Source: G963662265 sp963668545
GTDB taxonomy: Bacteria; Spirochaetota; Spirochaetia; CADAEX01
Direction: 5' to 3'
Length of the DNA stretch: 64,000 bases
Assembly: GCA_963668545.1 (NCBI GenBank)
Contig: OY764868.1
Coordinates: forward strand, 806,001-870,000
Positions 42,305 through 50,701 of this stretch are shown in pieces. Below the pieces are notes generated by a model, which was not told where the DNA came from, did not search any database, and worked only from the letters and a program-made list of their open reading frames with translations. Within the stretch, counting starts at the first letter, position 1. Each line of letters opens with the position of its first letter. The position numbers were made by a program, and so were the translations under genes.

Positions 42305-44185
42305 GTGAAGCTTTCAGTAAAATTTTTTGTTTTCCTTCTTGTTGTTCCATTTATTATAATGATGATGGTGGGAGTTGTCTCTTTTTATATACAGAAAAAT
42401 ATTCTGTACAGGGAAATAGTTCTTCAGCAGCAGTATCTGAGCAACGAGGCTGCCAATGGTATCTGGCAGCAGCTTACAGAGCAGCAGGCTAAACTTCCTG
42501 TAATAGCCAATCTTCCCATTGTCCATGAGTTTATTAATAAAATACCTGACGATATTGTTCTGGAAGAATATCAGAAAGTCCCGGAATATTCCGAATACAT
42601 GTCAACAATAAATGCTTTTGCTGATGAAAATGTAGCTCTTGTATATATTGTAAACAGCCTGAACGGAAGCCTTGCTCTTCATAAGTGGTTTGATCTTCCT
42701 GTTGATTACAGTGCCCTTTCAAAGGATTACTATAAGAAGCCGGTTGAGCTTGGTGGATTTTATCTCTCTCCTCCATACCTCAATCCCCCTGATTCGGGGA
42801 CTGACAGAATTGCAATAACATCAAGTTATCCGGTAAGAGATAAATCAGGTAATATCCTTGGAATTACTGCAATAGATCTGTCCTTAACTTTTCTGGAGAA
42901 ATATATTAAGGAAATAACTTCAAAATATAATGCTGATGTTTCTGTATTTACAGGTGACGGTTTTGTTATTTACAACAGAAATGTCGAGATTACACCTGAA
43001 ACTGAAGAACTGCCTGATTTTGACAGATTTGCTGAACTGACCGGATTGAAAAACAGCGACAGCTTTAAAAAATATCTCAGGGAAACATCAGAAAAGACAC
43101 TGGAAAAAAGCTATCAGCTTGATTTTGAAAACAGGCCTTCAAAAATTATTGCGACTTCTGTTCTTCCCGGTACAGACTGGGTTGTTACAACAGGGTATCC
43201 GAAAAAAGACATTGATATGAGGATAATAGGCAGCGTTCTGAAAACAACAGCAATGAATATTGTATTTGTTCTTCTGGCCCTTTTTGCTGTCTACGTTATA
43301 ATAAACAGAAATATTGTCAGGGCTGTATTGAAGTCTTCTGAACTTCTTGAGAAGGTTGCAGAGGGGAATCTCAGGATAAAAGTGGACAGGAAAATGATTG
43401 AACGAAGGGATGAAGTCGGTACTCTCGGAAAATCTCTAAACGCCATGCTTTCAAGGCTTAACCAGATTGTAAGGGATGTTATTGCAGCTTCAGAGCAGAT
43501 CAGTTCAGGGAGCAGGCAGCTTTCAAATTCATCCCAGGAACTTTCAAACGGTGCAAGCCAGCAGGCTGCAGGTGCAGAGGAAATCTCCTCATCCATGGAA
43601 GAGATGAATGCAAATATCAGGCAGAATGCTGAAAATTCTATCAAGACAGAGGGTATTGCATCAAGCGGTGCTGAAAAAATCAGGGAAGGCAACAGGTCTG
43701 TAATAGCTTCGGTTGCATCAATGAAAAGTATTGCAGAGAAAATTACAGTAATTGAAGAGATAGCAAGGAATACAAATCTTCTTGCGCTTAACGCAGCTAT
43801 TGAAGCGGCAAGGGCAGGGGACCAGGGCAAGGGTTTTGCAGTTGTTGCAAGCGAGGTAAGAAAGCTTGCCGAGAACAGCCAGAAGGCGGCTGCTGAAATA
43901 ATAGAACTTTCCGGGAGTACGATGAAAGTGTCTGAAGAATCCGGAAGAAAACTGCAGGAAGTTGTTCCGGAAATAGAGGAAACAGCTGCCCTGATAGGAG
44001 AAATTACAGCAGCAAGCAAAGAGCAGCTGATCGGAACAGACCAGATGACTGAAGGAATGCAGCAGCTGGATAAGATTATTCAGAGTAATGCCTCGGCGTC
44101 TGAGGAACTGGCAGCTACTGCTGAACAGCTTAACAGCCAGGCCATGTCATTGCGGGAAATGATGAGTTTTTTCAGGACTGATTAG
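42305..44185 (+). CDS. Methyl-accepting chemotaxis protein, dCache sensor
   Basis: 626 residues. A first membrane helix (6-30), a large periplasmic dCache-type region (about 35-315; VYIVNSLNGSLALHKWFDLPVDYSALSKDYYKKP), a second helix (318-340), HAMP (340-395) and the signalling domain whose hairpin tip reads EEIARNTNLLALNAAIEAARAGDQGKGFAVVASEVRKLAE. It feeds CheA/CheW to steer flagella. No CheR/CheB-tethering pentapeptide is present at the C-terminus. GTG start with AAGGAG seven bases upstream. Confidence 0.93.
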   Translation: MKLSVKFFVFLLVVPFIIMMMVGVVSFYIQKNILYREIVLQQQYLSNEAANGIWQQLTEQQAKLPVIANLPIVHEFINKIPDDIVLEEYQKVPEYSEYMSTINAFADENVALVYIVNSLNGSLALHKWFDLPVDYSALSKDYYKKPVELGGFYLSPPYLNPPDSGTDRIAITSSYPVRDKSGNILGITAIDLSLTFLEKYIKEITSKYNADVSVFTGDGFVIYNRNVEITPETEELPDFDRFAELTGLKNSDSFKKYLRETSEKTLEKSYQLDFENRPSKIIATSVLPGTDWVVTTGYPKKDIDMRIIGSVLKTTAMNIVFVLLALFAVYVIINRNIVRAVLKSSELLEKVAEGNLRIKVDRKMIERRDEVGTLGKSLNAMLSRLNQIVRDVIAASEQISSGSRQLSNSSQELSNGASQQAAGAEEISSSMEEMNANIRQNAENSIKTEGIASSGAEKIREGNRSVIASVASMKSIAEKITVIEEIARNTNLLALNAAIEAARAGDQGKGFAVVASEVRKLAENSQKAAAEIIELSGSTMKVSEESGRKLQEVVPEIEETAALIGEITAASKEQLIGTDQMTEGMQQLDKIIQSNASASEELAATAEQLNSQAMSLREMMSFFRTD

Positions 44186-44283
44186 AGTATTACTGTCTTT
44201 CGTTATATTAAAATATATCTTCTCTATTATTCATCATTCATAGTAAATGCCAAATCACAGGATATATGTTATATTATATCAAG

Positions 44284-44306
44284 GTAACCGGATTTTGCCC
44301 GGTTAC
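44284..44306. other. Perfect hairpin/palindrome before the ankyrin gene
   Basis: GTAACCGG and CCGGTTAC pair perfectly around a 7-base loop. No T-run follows on either strand, so it is more likely an operator or 5'-leader hairpin than a terminator. Confidence 0.45.
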
Positions 44307-44437
44307 AATAGATAAAAAAAGATGTTGTGTTATCTGTTTTAACTGAAAAAACATATCAGAGACAGAACAATATTGTTCTGTCAATTAAATCATCAATTAA
44401 AAAGCAGATAAGCATTAAAAAAAAAGTGAGGTGCCTT

Positions 44438-45613
44438 GTGATTAAAAAAACTGTTCTGTTACTGTCTGCTGTTTTTCTCCTTAATTCCTGTCTTTATATG
44501 ATGGCATATAAATCAGCAGGGAATAATGGAAAATCCATTCATTTCAATATAAGGAAAAACAACTTTGCAGAAGTTGAAAAAATGCTGATAGAAGACCCGT
44601 CACGGGCAAACCTTATAGAGGAGAGTGTTCTTTCATGTCCCCCCCTTGTTACAGCGGCCTATGATACAGTCAACGGACCTTCATTTATAAGGCTTCTTCT
44701 GTCATACGGTGCAGATCCCAATCTGAGGTGCAGCAGTAAATATAAAACCGGTAAAATAGCTTTTGAAACAGCAGTTGCTGCCGGAAGCTATGAATCAGCA
44801 AAAATTCTGATTGACGGGGGTACAGATCTGGATATTCTGTGTTCCGACGGTAAAACAATCCTTGAAAAATCCTTTGATCTTAATGAAGCCCTTGTAATTG
44901 ACCTCCTTGAGAAGGGAGCTGTTCCCAAAAACGACAACCTCCTTTTCAGGACATTATCCAGGGGATATTCAGGCAGTCTTTTTCTGAGGCTTGAACAGAA
45001 AGGGCTTGATATATTCAGGACAGATGAAAACGGGCAAAGCCTGCTTCACAGCTCTGCGGTTTTCGGCAGTGATGAGATTTCTGAATACCTGATCTACAGG
45101 GGGCTTGATGTAAACAGGAAAGATAAAATGGGGGAAACTCCTCTTCATAAAGCATCGGTCGGATCAATCTGCCTGATGAAAATCGGGGGATATCAGAGCC
45201 AGTCTGTTGTCCCTGTTTTCTGTGCCTCTGAACATACTGTGTCTCTGCTTCTGAATGCAGGTGCACTTGTCGATTCAGCAAACAATTATAATGAAACCCC
45301 TCTTCATCTTGCTTCAAGGTACGGACACCTGGAAGTTATCAGGCTTCTGGTTTCTGCAGGTGCTGATGTAAATGCTGTTGACAGCAGGGGCTATACCCCT
45401 GTCCTTTATTCCGCCCTGGGTATTGATATTGATATACAGAATTCAGATTATCCTCCTTATCATTCAGATAATCCTGCTGCTGCTGAATACCTTATTGAGA
45501 ATGGAGCTGATCCCTATGCAAGGACTCCCGAAAATGAAACAGCACTTGATATTGCATCCCGGTCAGGAGCTTCTGATGGTTTGTTAAAGGTATTCGGGAA
45601 ATATATAAATTAG
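44438..45613 (+). CDS. Ankyrin-repeat lipoprotein
   Basis: 391 residues from GTG, with GAGGTG four bases upstream. The N-terminus IKKTVLLLSAVFLLNSC is a lipoprotein signal with Cys at the lipobox, so it should be membrane-anchored outside the cytoplasm. About eight ankyrin repeats follow, the clearest being NETPLHLASRYGHLEVIRLL and AGADVNAVDSRGYTPVL; one has a long insert near 290. Likely a protein-binding scaffold. A longer upstream frame would place a basic 37-residue leader before the signal and is rejected. Confidence 0.85.
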   Translation: MIKKTVLLLSAVFLLNSCLYMMAYKSAGNNGKSIHFNIRKNNFAEVEKMLIEDPSRANLIEESVLSCPPLVTAAYDTVNGPSFIRLLLSYGADPNLRCSSKYKTGKIAFETAVAAGSYESAKILIDGGTDLDILCSDGKTILEKSFDLNEALVIDLLEKGAVPKNDNLLFRTLSRGYSGSLFLRLEQKGLDIFRTDENGQSLLHSSAVFGSDEISEYLIYRGLDVNRKDKMGETPLHKASVGSICLMKIGGYQSQSVVPVFCASEHTVSLLLNAGALVDSANNYNETPLHLASRYGHLEVIRLLVSAGADVNAVDSRGYTPVLYSALGIDIDIQNSDYPPYHSDNPAAAEYLIENGADPYARTPENETALDIASRSGASDGLLKVFGKYIN

Positions 45614-45646
45614 ACTCAATAATCACAAAGATAAAGGATGCAGACG

Positions 45647-46330
45647 ATGAAGGAAATACTCTTCTCGGATAAACTGAGGGAAAAATACAGCAGAGCTTCA
45701 ATCGCTGTGCTTGAGATGAGAGATATAAAAAACAGGGATGAAGGGGAGTATCTTCTGAAGGTGAAAAAAGAGACAGAATCGGCTCTTATCAGGGGATATT
45801 CTGATATCGCCCGTGAAGATATGATAAAGGACCCTGTTCTGAAGGCTTACAGGGATTATTACAGGAAGTTTAAAAAGACATACCATCTTCTTCTTCAGCT
45901 TGAATCTATTGCAAAAAAGGGGAGAAGTTTCCCTTCAGTCAATCCTCTTGCTGATTCCTGCTTCATTGCGGAAATGTCAACCTTTATTCTTACAGCCGGT
46001 CATGATGCCGATCTCCTTTCAGAAAAAATTGTTTTTGATCTGAGTGGAGAAATGGATGAGTTTACCCGGATAAACGGGCAGTCCATTGTTCTGAAACAGG
46101 ATGATATGATTATGAGAAGCGGAGGTAAAAATGTCTGTTCTGTTATTTACGGGCAGGACAACAGCACTGTTCTTTCTCCTGCAACGGAAAATGCTTTTTA
46201 TGTTTCTTATGTACCTGAAGGAGTTCCCGGGGAAGCTGTTCTCAGAAATCTTGATATGATCGAATCGCTTGTAAATCATTTTTCCCCTTCTGCAGAAACA
46301 GAAATAAAGCAGGTTTACAGACTGGGCTGA
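45647..46330 (+). CDS. B3/B4 domain protein
   Basis: 227 residues. YRDYYRKFKKTYHLLLQLESIAKKGRSFPSVNPLADSCFIAEMSTFILTAGHD is the stand-alone B3/B4 domain related to the editing region of phenylalanyl-tRNA synthetase beta. Such proteins may edit misacylated tRNA or bind amino-acid-like ligands, but this is not settled. ATG 45647 with AAAGGA eight bases upstream is preferred to an ATG three codons earlier. It lies 33 bases after the ankyrin gene. Confidence 0.82.
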   Translation: MKEILFSDKLREKYSRASIAVLEMRDIKNRDEGEYLLKVKKETESALIRGYSDIAREDMIKDPVLKAYRDYYRKFKKTYHLLLQLESIAKKGRSFPSVNPLADSCFIAEMSTFILTAGHDADLLSEKIVFDLSGEMDEFTRINGQSIVLKQDDMIMRSGGKNVCSVIYGQDNSTVLSPATENAFYVSYVPEGVPGEAVLRNLDMIESLVNHFSPSAETEIKQVYRLG

Positions 46331-46380
46331 TACTTCCATTTATTGATAAAATAATGATGAAATAATATAATTTTCTCCTG

Positions 46381-47250
46381 ATGGCTGAATATATAAAGGC
46401 AAGAAAGCTGATCTCAAGATTTTCTGAAGACCCTTTTTTCGGTTTAAGATATAACATAAACCTCTACAGGGGATGCCAGCACAGCTGTATCTACTGTGAT
46501 TCAAGAAGCGAGTGTTACAAGCTCGGAGATCTTTCAAGGATCAGGATCAAGGAAAATGCCATTGACCTGCTCTCGGATGAACTTTCAAGGATAGGTGAAA
46601 AAGGTACGATAGGGACCGGCAGCATGAATGATCCGTACATGCCTGCAGAAAAAGACATGATGCTCACATCAGCTGCGCTTGATGTTATCGGGCATTACAG
46701 GTTCCCTGTTCATATAATAACAAAGAGTGATCTTGTTGTAAGGGATATTGAGAAGATCAGGAGGATTGGAAGGGTTTATTCAGCTGTATCTGTTACAGTT
46801 ACTACTGCTGATGACAAGCTCGCTTCATACCTTGAACCTGATGCCCCGCCCCCTTCCAGGCGCTTCGAAGCAGTCAGAAAACTATCTGATGCTGGAATAT
46901 ATACAGGAATACTTATTACACCTGTTCTTCCCTTCATAACAGATTCAGTGCGGGGGATTGAAGAAATACTGGTGAATGCCGGGAAATCAGGTGCCAAATA
47001 TGTACTTTTCTTTCCAGCCGTTACTCTCCGTGACAGACAGAGGGAATACTATTACTCCGGACTTGATAAACATTTTCCAGGCATGAGGGAGCGTTATGAG
47101 AAAACATTCAGAGATAGTTACAGCTGTTTTCCCCCTGATCACAGGATTCTAAGCAGTTTTTTTTATAAAAAAGCCGGAGAAATGGGGATTGATACCGGAA
47201 TGAAGTTTTATAGGAATCCGGCATCATCCCAGCTTGATCTTTTTCAGTAA
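46381..47250 (+). CDS. Radical SAM protein, SplB/Rv2578c-like
   Basis: 289 residues. NLYRGCQHSCIYCDSR holds the CxxxCxxC motif for the 4Fe-4S cluster and SAM; GTGSMNDPYMPAEK and VHIITKSDLVVRDI are typical of COG1533 proteins, relatives of spore photoproduct lyase. It probably does radical chemistry on DNA or another nucleic acid, but no substrate is proven for the family. The last residues, SSQLDLFQ, contain QLDLF, a beta-clamp-binding pentapeptide also found at the tail of the DNA polymerase in this window. Confidence 0.85.
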   Translation: MAEYIKARKLISRFSEDPFFGLRYNINLYRGCQHSCIYCDSRSECYKLGDLSRIRIKENAIDLLSDELSRIGEKGTIGTGSMNDPYMPAEKDMMLTSAALDVIGHYRFPVHIITKSDLVVRDIEKIRRIGRVYSAVSVTVTTADDKLASYLEPDAPPPSRRFEAVRKLSDAGIYTGILITPVLPFITDSVRGIEEILVNAGKSGAKYVLFFPAVTLRDRQREYYYSGLDKHFPGMRERYEKTFRDSYSCFPPDHRILSSFFYKKAGEMGIDTGMKFYRNPASSQLDLFQ

Positions 47251-47290
47251 AAACAGCTGAGTGATATCTTCAGGATAATTTCAGCTGTTT
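47251..47290. terminator. Convergent terminator hairpin
   Basis: AAACAGCTGA (47251-47260) pairs with TCAGCTGTTT (47281-47290), loop 20. On the plus strand ATCCCTTTTTT follows. It overlaps the stop codon of the AraC-type gene. Confidence 0.6.
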
Positions 47291-48185
47291 ATCCCTTTTT
47301 TATGACAGGTATGTATATATCAACCTCGCATTTCTCATCATCTGTTACCTTTTCATCATAGTATTCAAACTCAGGTGCAACAGCCCTTGCATAATCTGAA
47401 TTCTGAAGCCATTCGCCGTAAATATAGCTCACCATATTCTGTACTGAAAAAGGGAGCTTGCCCTTTGCTGTAAATACAGCATACTCTGCTTCAGGAACAG
47501 TCAATGAAATAAGCCCCGGTGGAACAGTTTCGTGGGATGTTACCTCATATGCAATGATGTATGAAAAAGTCCCTTCCTTGAAATTATAATCATCACATAT
47601 ACCCAGGCAGACTTTGGGATCCTTTTTGTCAGGTATTCTTTCTGCCGTTCTTTCACTCATGAACTGGTTCCAGAACTGCGGTATCTGCTTGAAATTGCTT
47701 CCGTTTGATGTGGATGTATCAAGCCTTGCCCCTATAACTTTGATTTTCTCCATTTTTCTGATAACAGGTTCCATTTGATAAGCCTCCTCTTTATTAAGTC
47801 TTAGAATTTTCCCGACATCAATTTTTTCAGCAGCCATTTTATATATATTGTTTTTCCTGTATTTCCCCGGTGTTAACCCGTATTCATTTTTAAAAGCCCG
47901 TGTAAAAGACTCCTGTGATTCATACTGAAGATCCATTGCAATATCAATAATCCTCTTGTGTGTATAAAGGAGGTGATATGCAGCCCATGTCAGCCTCCTT
48001 TTCCTTGCATACTGCATAACGCTGTATCCGGAAATATGCATGAAGAGGCGCTGGAAATGATAAAGAGAGCAGTTTGCTATTTCCGCAGCATCCTCAACCC
48101 TGAAATCATCAAAAAGTCTTGTTTCAATGTAATCCACAGAAAGCTGTATACGTCTGATGTTGTTTCCGTTCATTGAATCTATCAT
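47289..48185 (-). CDS. AraC family regulator with GyrI-like domain
   Basis: 298 residues. The N-terminal double helix-turn-helix (8-112) includes FRVEDAAEIANCSLYHFQRLFMHISG and MDLQYESQESFTRAFKNEYGLTPGKYRK. The C-terminal GyrI-like (SOUL-fold) effector domain (about 140-298) is typical of Rob/SoxS-like multidrug or small-molecule sensors. Single gene convergent with the radical SAM gene; no drug pump lies nearby. Confidence 0.9.
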   Translation of the reverse strand: MIDSMNGNNIRRIQLSVDYIETRLFDDFRVEDAAEIANCSLYHFQRLFMHISGYSVMQYARKRRLTWAAYHLLYTHKRIIDIAMDLQYESQESFTRAFKNEYGLTPGKYRKNNIYKMAAEKIDVGKILRLNKEEAYQMEPVIRKMEKIKVIGARLDTSTSNGSNFKQIPQFWNQFMSERTAERIPDKKDPKVCLGICDDYNFKEGTFSYIIAYEVTSHETVPPGLISLTVPEAEYAVFTAKGKLPFSVQNMVSYIYGEWLQNSDYARAVAPEFEYYDEKVTDDEKCEVDIYIPVIKKG

Positions 48186-48340
48186 ACCATTTCTTCAGAA
48201 CCTGTTTTTGATATTTTGTGCTTTCATGAAGACTTAATCAGCAGATTCATGATATACAGTTTTCTCTTATCATAAAAAGGAATAACTATTGTTAAATAAT
48301 GATGTTTGCAGTATCATTTTGAAAAAATTTGGAAATGCTG

Positions 48341-48997
48341 ATGGAAAGAATGAAAACAATTAAAGAACAGGTTTATGAAAAGTTGAAAAGTGATGTTCTT
48401 AACGGAATTTACAAACCGGGGGAACGTATTCAGGAGCTGGTGATTGCTAAAAAACTGAATGTAAGCAGGTCTCCAGTCAGGGAGGCCCTCAAAGAGCTTA
48501 TAGGGGAGGGGCTGCTTGTAAGTGTTCCCAACAAAAGCATAACTGTGAAAAAACTTTCTGCAAAGGAAATAAAGGATATTTTCGATTTCAGAAACATTAC
48601 AGAAAAATATGCAATAGAAAAGACAATTGAAAATATTGATGAGAGAATAATCAAAAAACTTGAATCAATAAAATCTGAATTCATCAAGCTGTATCAGGAT
48701 AACGACCTGCACAGATACTGCAAGGTTGATTCAGAGTTCCACAATTATCTGATTAAATCATCCGGGAATATCCTGCTTCACCAGGTTGTAGGCAATGTCA
48801 TGGCGCTTATTGAACAGTTCAGGGTAATTTCCCTGAGCAGCAATCGGCGCTTTGAAGAGTCGATTGACGAGCATGTGACAATAATAGACAATATTCTCAA
48901 AAAAAACAAAGAAGCTGCATGCACTATCTGCAGTCGTCATCTTGATCTTGCCAAAGAAGAGATTATCTCCTATCTGAACAGTAAAAAAATAAGTTAA
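48341..48997 (+). CDS. GntR/FadR-type regulator with FCD domain
   Basis: 218 residues from ATG 48341; starts at 48335 and 48350 are also possible. The winged helix reads EQVYEKLKSDVLNGIYKPGERIQELVIAKKLNVSRSPVREALKELI; the FCD domain has the metal-site pattern DSEFHNYLI, DEHVTIIDNI and CSRHLDL. It lies directly upstream of the LarA operon and its 40-bp palindrome, which is almost certainly its operator. The ligand is probably the hydroxy acid or sugar acid handled by that operon. Confidence 0.88.
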   Translation: MERMKTIKEQVYEKLKSDVLNGIYKPGERIQELVIAKKLNVSRSPVREALKELIGEGLLVSVPNKSITVKKLSAKEIKDIFDFRNITEKYAIEKTIENIDERIIKKLESIKSEFIKLYQDNDLHRYCKVDSEFHNYLIKSSGNILLHQVVGNVMALIEQFRVISLSSNRRFEESIDEHVTIIDNILKKNKEAACTICSRHLDLAKEEIISYLNSKKIS

Positions 48998-49028
48998 AAA
49001 AATATTGATATCCATTGATAAAAAAATC

Positions 49029-49058
49029 TTGACAATTTCATTATGTATAATGTATACA
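49029..49058 (+). promoter_or_regulatory. Promoter of the LarA-UxaA-GntP operon
   Basis: TTGACA (49029-49034), 18-base spacer, TATACA (49053-49058). Spacer and -10 box lie wholly within the palindrome. Confidence 0.75.
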
Positions 49059-49074
49059 TTATACATAATGAAAT
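49035..49074. promoter_or_regulatory. 40-bp perfect palindrome, GntR operator
   Basis: Perfect two-fold symmetry centred on GTATAC at 49052-49057. It contains the core ATAATGTATACATTAT shared with the palindrome at 19896-19927, here flanked by inverted TTATGTATAA-type arms, so it may hold more than one dimer. It covers the promoter between the GntR gene and the larA-like gene. Confidence 0.85.
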
Positions 49075-49103
49075 ATACAAATTAACAGGCAATGGAGTCA
49101 GCT

Positions 49104-50381
49104 GTGAAAAAAAGCTTTCAATTACCCTATGACACAAGGTTTCTTCAGCTTGAACTGGATGAATCGCAGATATCAGGGGTTTTAACAGCAAATCATGTAC
49201 ATGATCAGATTGGCAGATCGGAAATTGAAATTGTAAGGAATGCACTTGAAAATCCCGTGTCCTCTCCCAGGCTTTCTGAACTGGCGGCAGGCAGAAACAG
49301 GATTGTCTTGATAACGAGCGATCATACAAGGGCAGTCCCCAGTGCAATAACCATGCCTCTTATTCTTGAGGAAATAAGAAAAGGCAACAGCAATGCTGAT
49401 ATAACTGTTCTTGTTGCAACAGGACTTCACCGCGGAATGACTGATGATGAGAAAAAAGATAAATTCGGTATAAAAATATATGAAAATGAAAAAATAATTA
49501 ATCATGATGCTGATGACAGGGATAATCTTGTCTACCTTGGAGAACTACCTTCCGGAAGTAAGTGTGAAATAAACAGGATAGCTTATGAAGCGGATCTTGT
49601 TATTGCCGAAGGATTTATTGAACCCCATTTTTTTGCAGGATTCTCAGGAGGCAGGAAAAGCATACTTCCCGGAATAGCTTCAAAAGAGTGTGTGAATATC
49701 AACCATTCATCAGTAGCTATAGCAAGCGAAAAGGCAAGAAACGGAGTACTTGATGGGAACCCCATACATGAAGACATGGTCAGGGCCGCAGAACTTGCCA
49801 GTCTTGAATTTATACTGAATGTTCTTCTCGATGATAACAAGAAAATAATTGCAGCCTATTCAGGCGATTTTAAAGCGGCACACGGAAAGGGATGTGACCA
49901 TCTCATGAGCATGTGTTCTGTAAAAGCGGTAAAATCTGACATTGTAATAACCACCAATGGAGGATATCCCCTTGACCAGAACCTCTATCAGTGTCCCAAA
50001 GGTCTGGCTGCTGCATCTGACTGTATTAACGAAAACGGAGTCATTATTCTGGCAGCAGGATGCAGAGACGGTCTTGGAGGGGAGAATTTCGGTTCAATGA
50101 TGCTTAAGGGAACTCCTGAGGAACTTATGGAAATGGTGCTTTCAATAGAACCTGAGAAGACAATTTCAGAACAGTGGTGTGTACAGAGATTTGCAGAACA
50201 GCTTATGAAAACAACAATCATTCTGGTAACAGAGTACCTTGATAAGGAACTGGTTGAAAGGATGAATTTTATACATGCTTCAGATTTGAATGAAGCTCTT
50301 GAAAAAGCATATCAAATTAAAGGTCATGACTCAAAGATAACAGTAATACCTGACGGTGTTGCTGTAATAACCAGGAGGTAG
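49104..50381 (+). CDS. LarA family nickel-pincer racemase/epimerase
   Basis: 425 residues. Active-site pieces known from lactate racemase are visible: SDHTRAVP (Asp), ATGLHRGMT (His), EPHFFAGFSGGRKSILPG with the His and the Lys that holds the NPN nickel cofactor. LarA relatives epimerise lactate, malate, 2-hydroxyglutarate or, in one branch, D-gluconate at C2. Cofactor genes larB, larC and larE are not in the window. GTG 49104 has GGAG six bases upstream; the ATG at 49092 does not. It leads a dehydratase/GntP operon, favouring a sugar-acid substrate. Confidence 0.88.
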   Translation: MKKSFQLPYDTRFLQLELDESQISGVLTANHVHDQIGRSEIEIVRNALENPVSSPRLSELAAGRNRIVLITSDHTRAVPSAITMPLILEEIRKGNSNADITVLVATGLHRGMTDDEKKDKFGIKIYENEKIINHDADDRDNLVYLGELPSGSKCEINRIAYEADLVIAEGFIEPHFFAGFSGGRKSILPGIASKECVNINHSSVAIASEKARNGVLDGNPIHEDMVRAAELASLEFILNVLLDDNKKIIAAYSGDFKAAHGKGCDHLMSMCSVKAVKSDIVITTNGGYPLDQNLYQCPKGLAAASDCINENGVIILAAGCRDGLGGENFGSMMLKGTPEELMEMVLSIEPEKTISEQWCVQRFAEQLMKTTIILVTEYLDKELVERMNFIHASDLNEALEKAYQIKGHDSKITVIPDGVAVITRR

Positions 50382-50384
50382 AAA

Positions 50385-50699
50385 ATGGATAGCATGATAA
50401 AGGCTATTAAAAACCATGACAGCGATAACGTTGTTACAATTTTCGGGAATGCCGGAAAAGGAGATACGGTAGAAATATTTGACAAGAAAGGAAACAGAAC
50501 CACTCTTGTTGTAAAAAATGATATTCCATACGGGCATAAAGCTGCGATTTCTCCTATTGCGGTTAAGGAACAGGTTACAAAATACGGTGAGGAAATCGGT
50601 ATTGCCACAACAGAAATCACTGCAGGTGAACATGTTCATATTCACAATATTGACAGCATCAGAGGCAGGGGAGACTGGGTTAAAGAGGGGGACAGATAA
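50385..50699 (+). CDS. UxaA-type dehydratase, small (SAF) subunit
   Basis: 104 residues. The SAF-like domain of the altronate/galactarate dehydratase family is seen in AIKNHDSDNVVTIFGNAGKGDTVEIF and the C-terminal ITAGEHVHIHNIDSIRG. In UxaA it is the N-terminal part; here it is separate, as in two-subunit relatives such as sulfolactate sulfo-lyase SuyAB. It must work with the large subunit encoded 2 bases downstream. Starts 3 bases after the LarA-type gene with AGGAGG. Confidence 0.88.
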   Translation: MDSMIKAIKNHDSDNVVTIFGNAGKGDTVEIFDKKGNRTTLVVKNDIPYGHKAAISPIAVKEQVTKYGEEIGIATTEITAGEHVHIHNIDSIRGRGDWVKEGDR

Positions 50700-50701
50700 T
50701 T

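Noticed and set aside
43291..44019. 242-codon open frame antisense to the MCP gene
   Set aside because: Low-complexity Ser/Ala/Ile product mirroring the MCP signalling domain; no ribosome-binding site and no family match.
44284..44306. Terminator for the MCP gene
   Set aside because: The stem is good but no T-run follows in the plus direction, and it lies about 100 bases past the stop.
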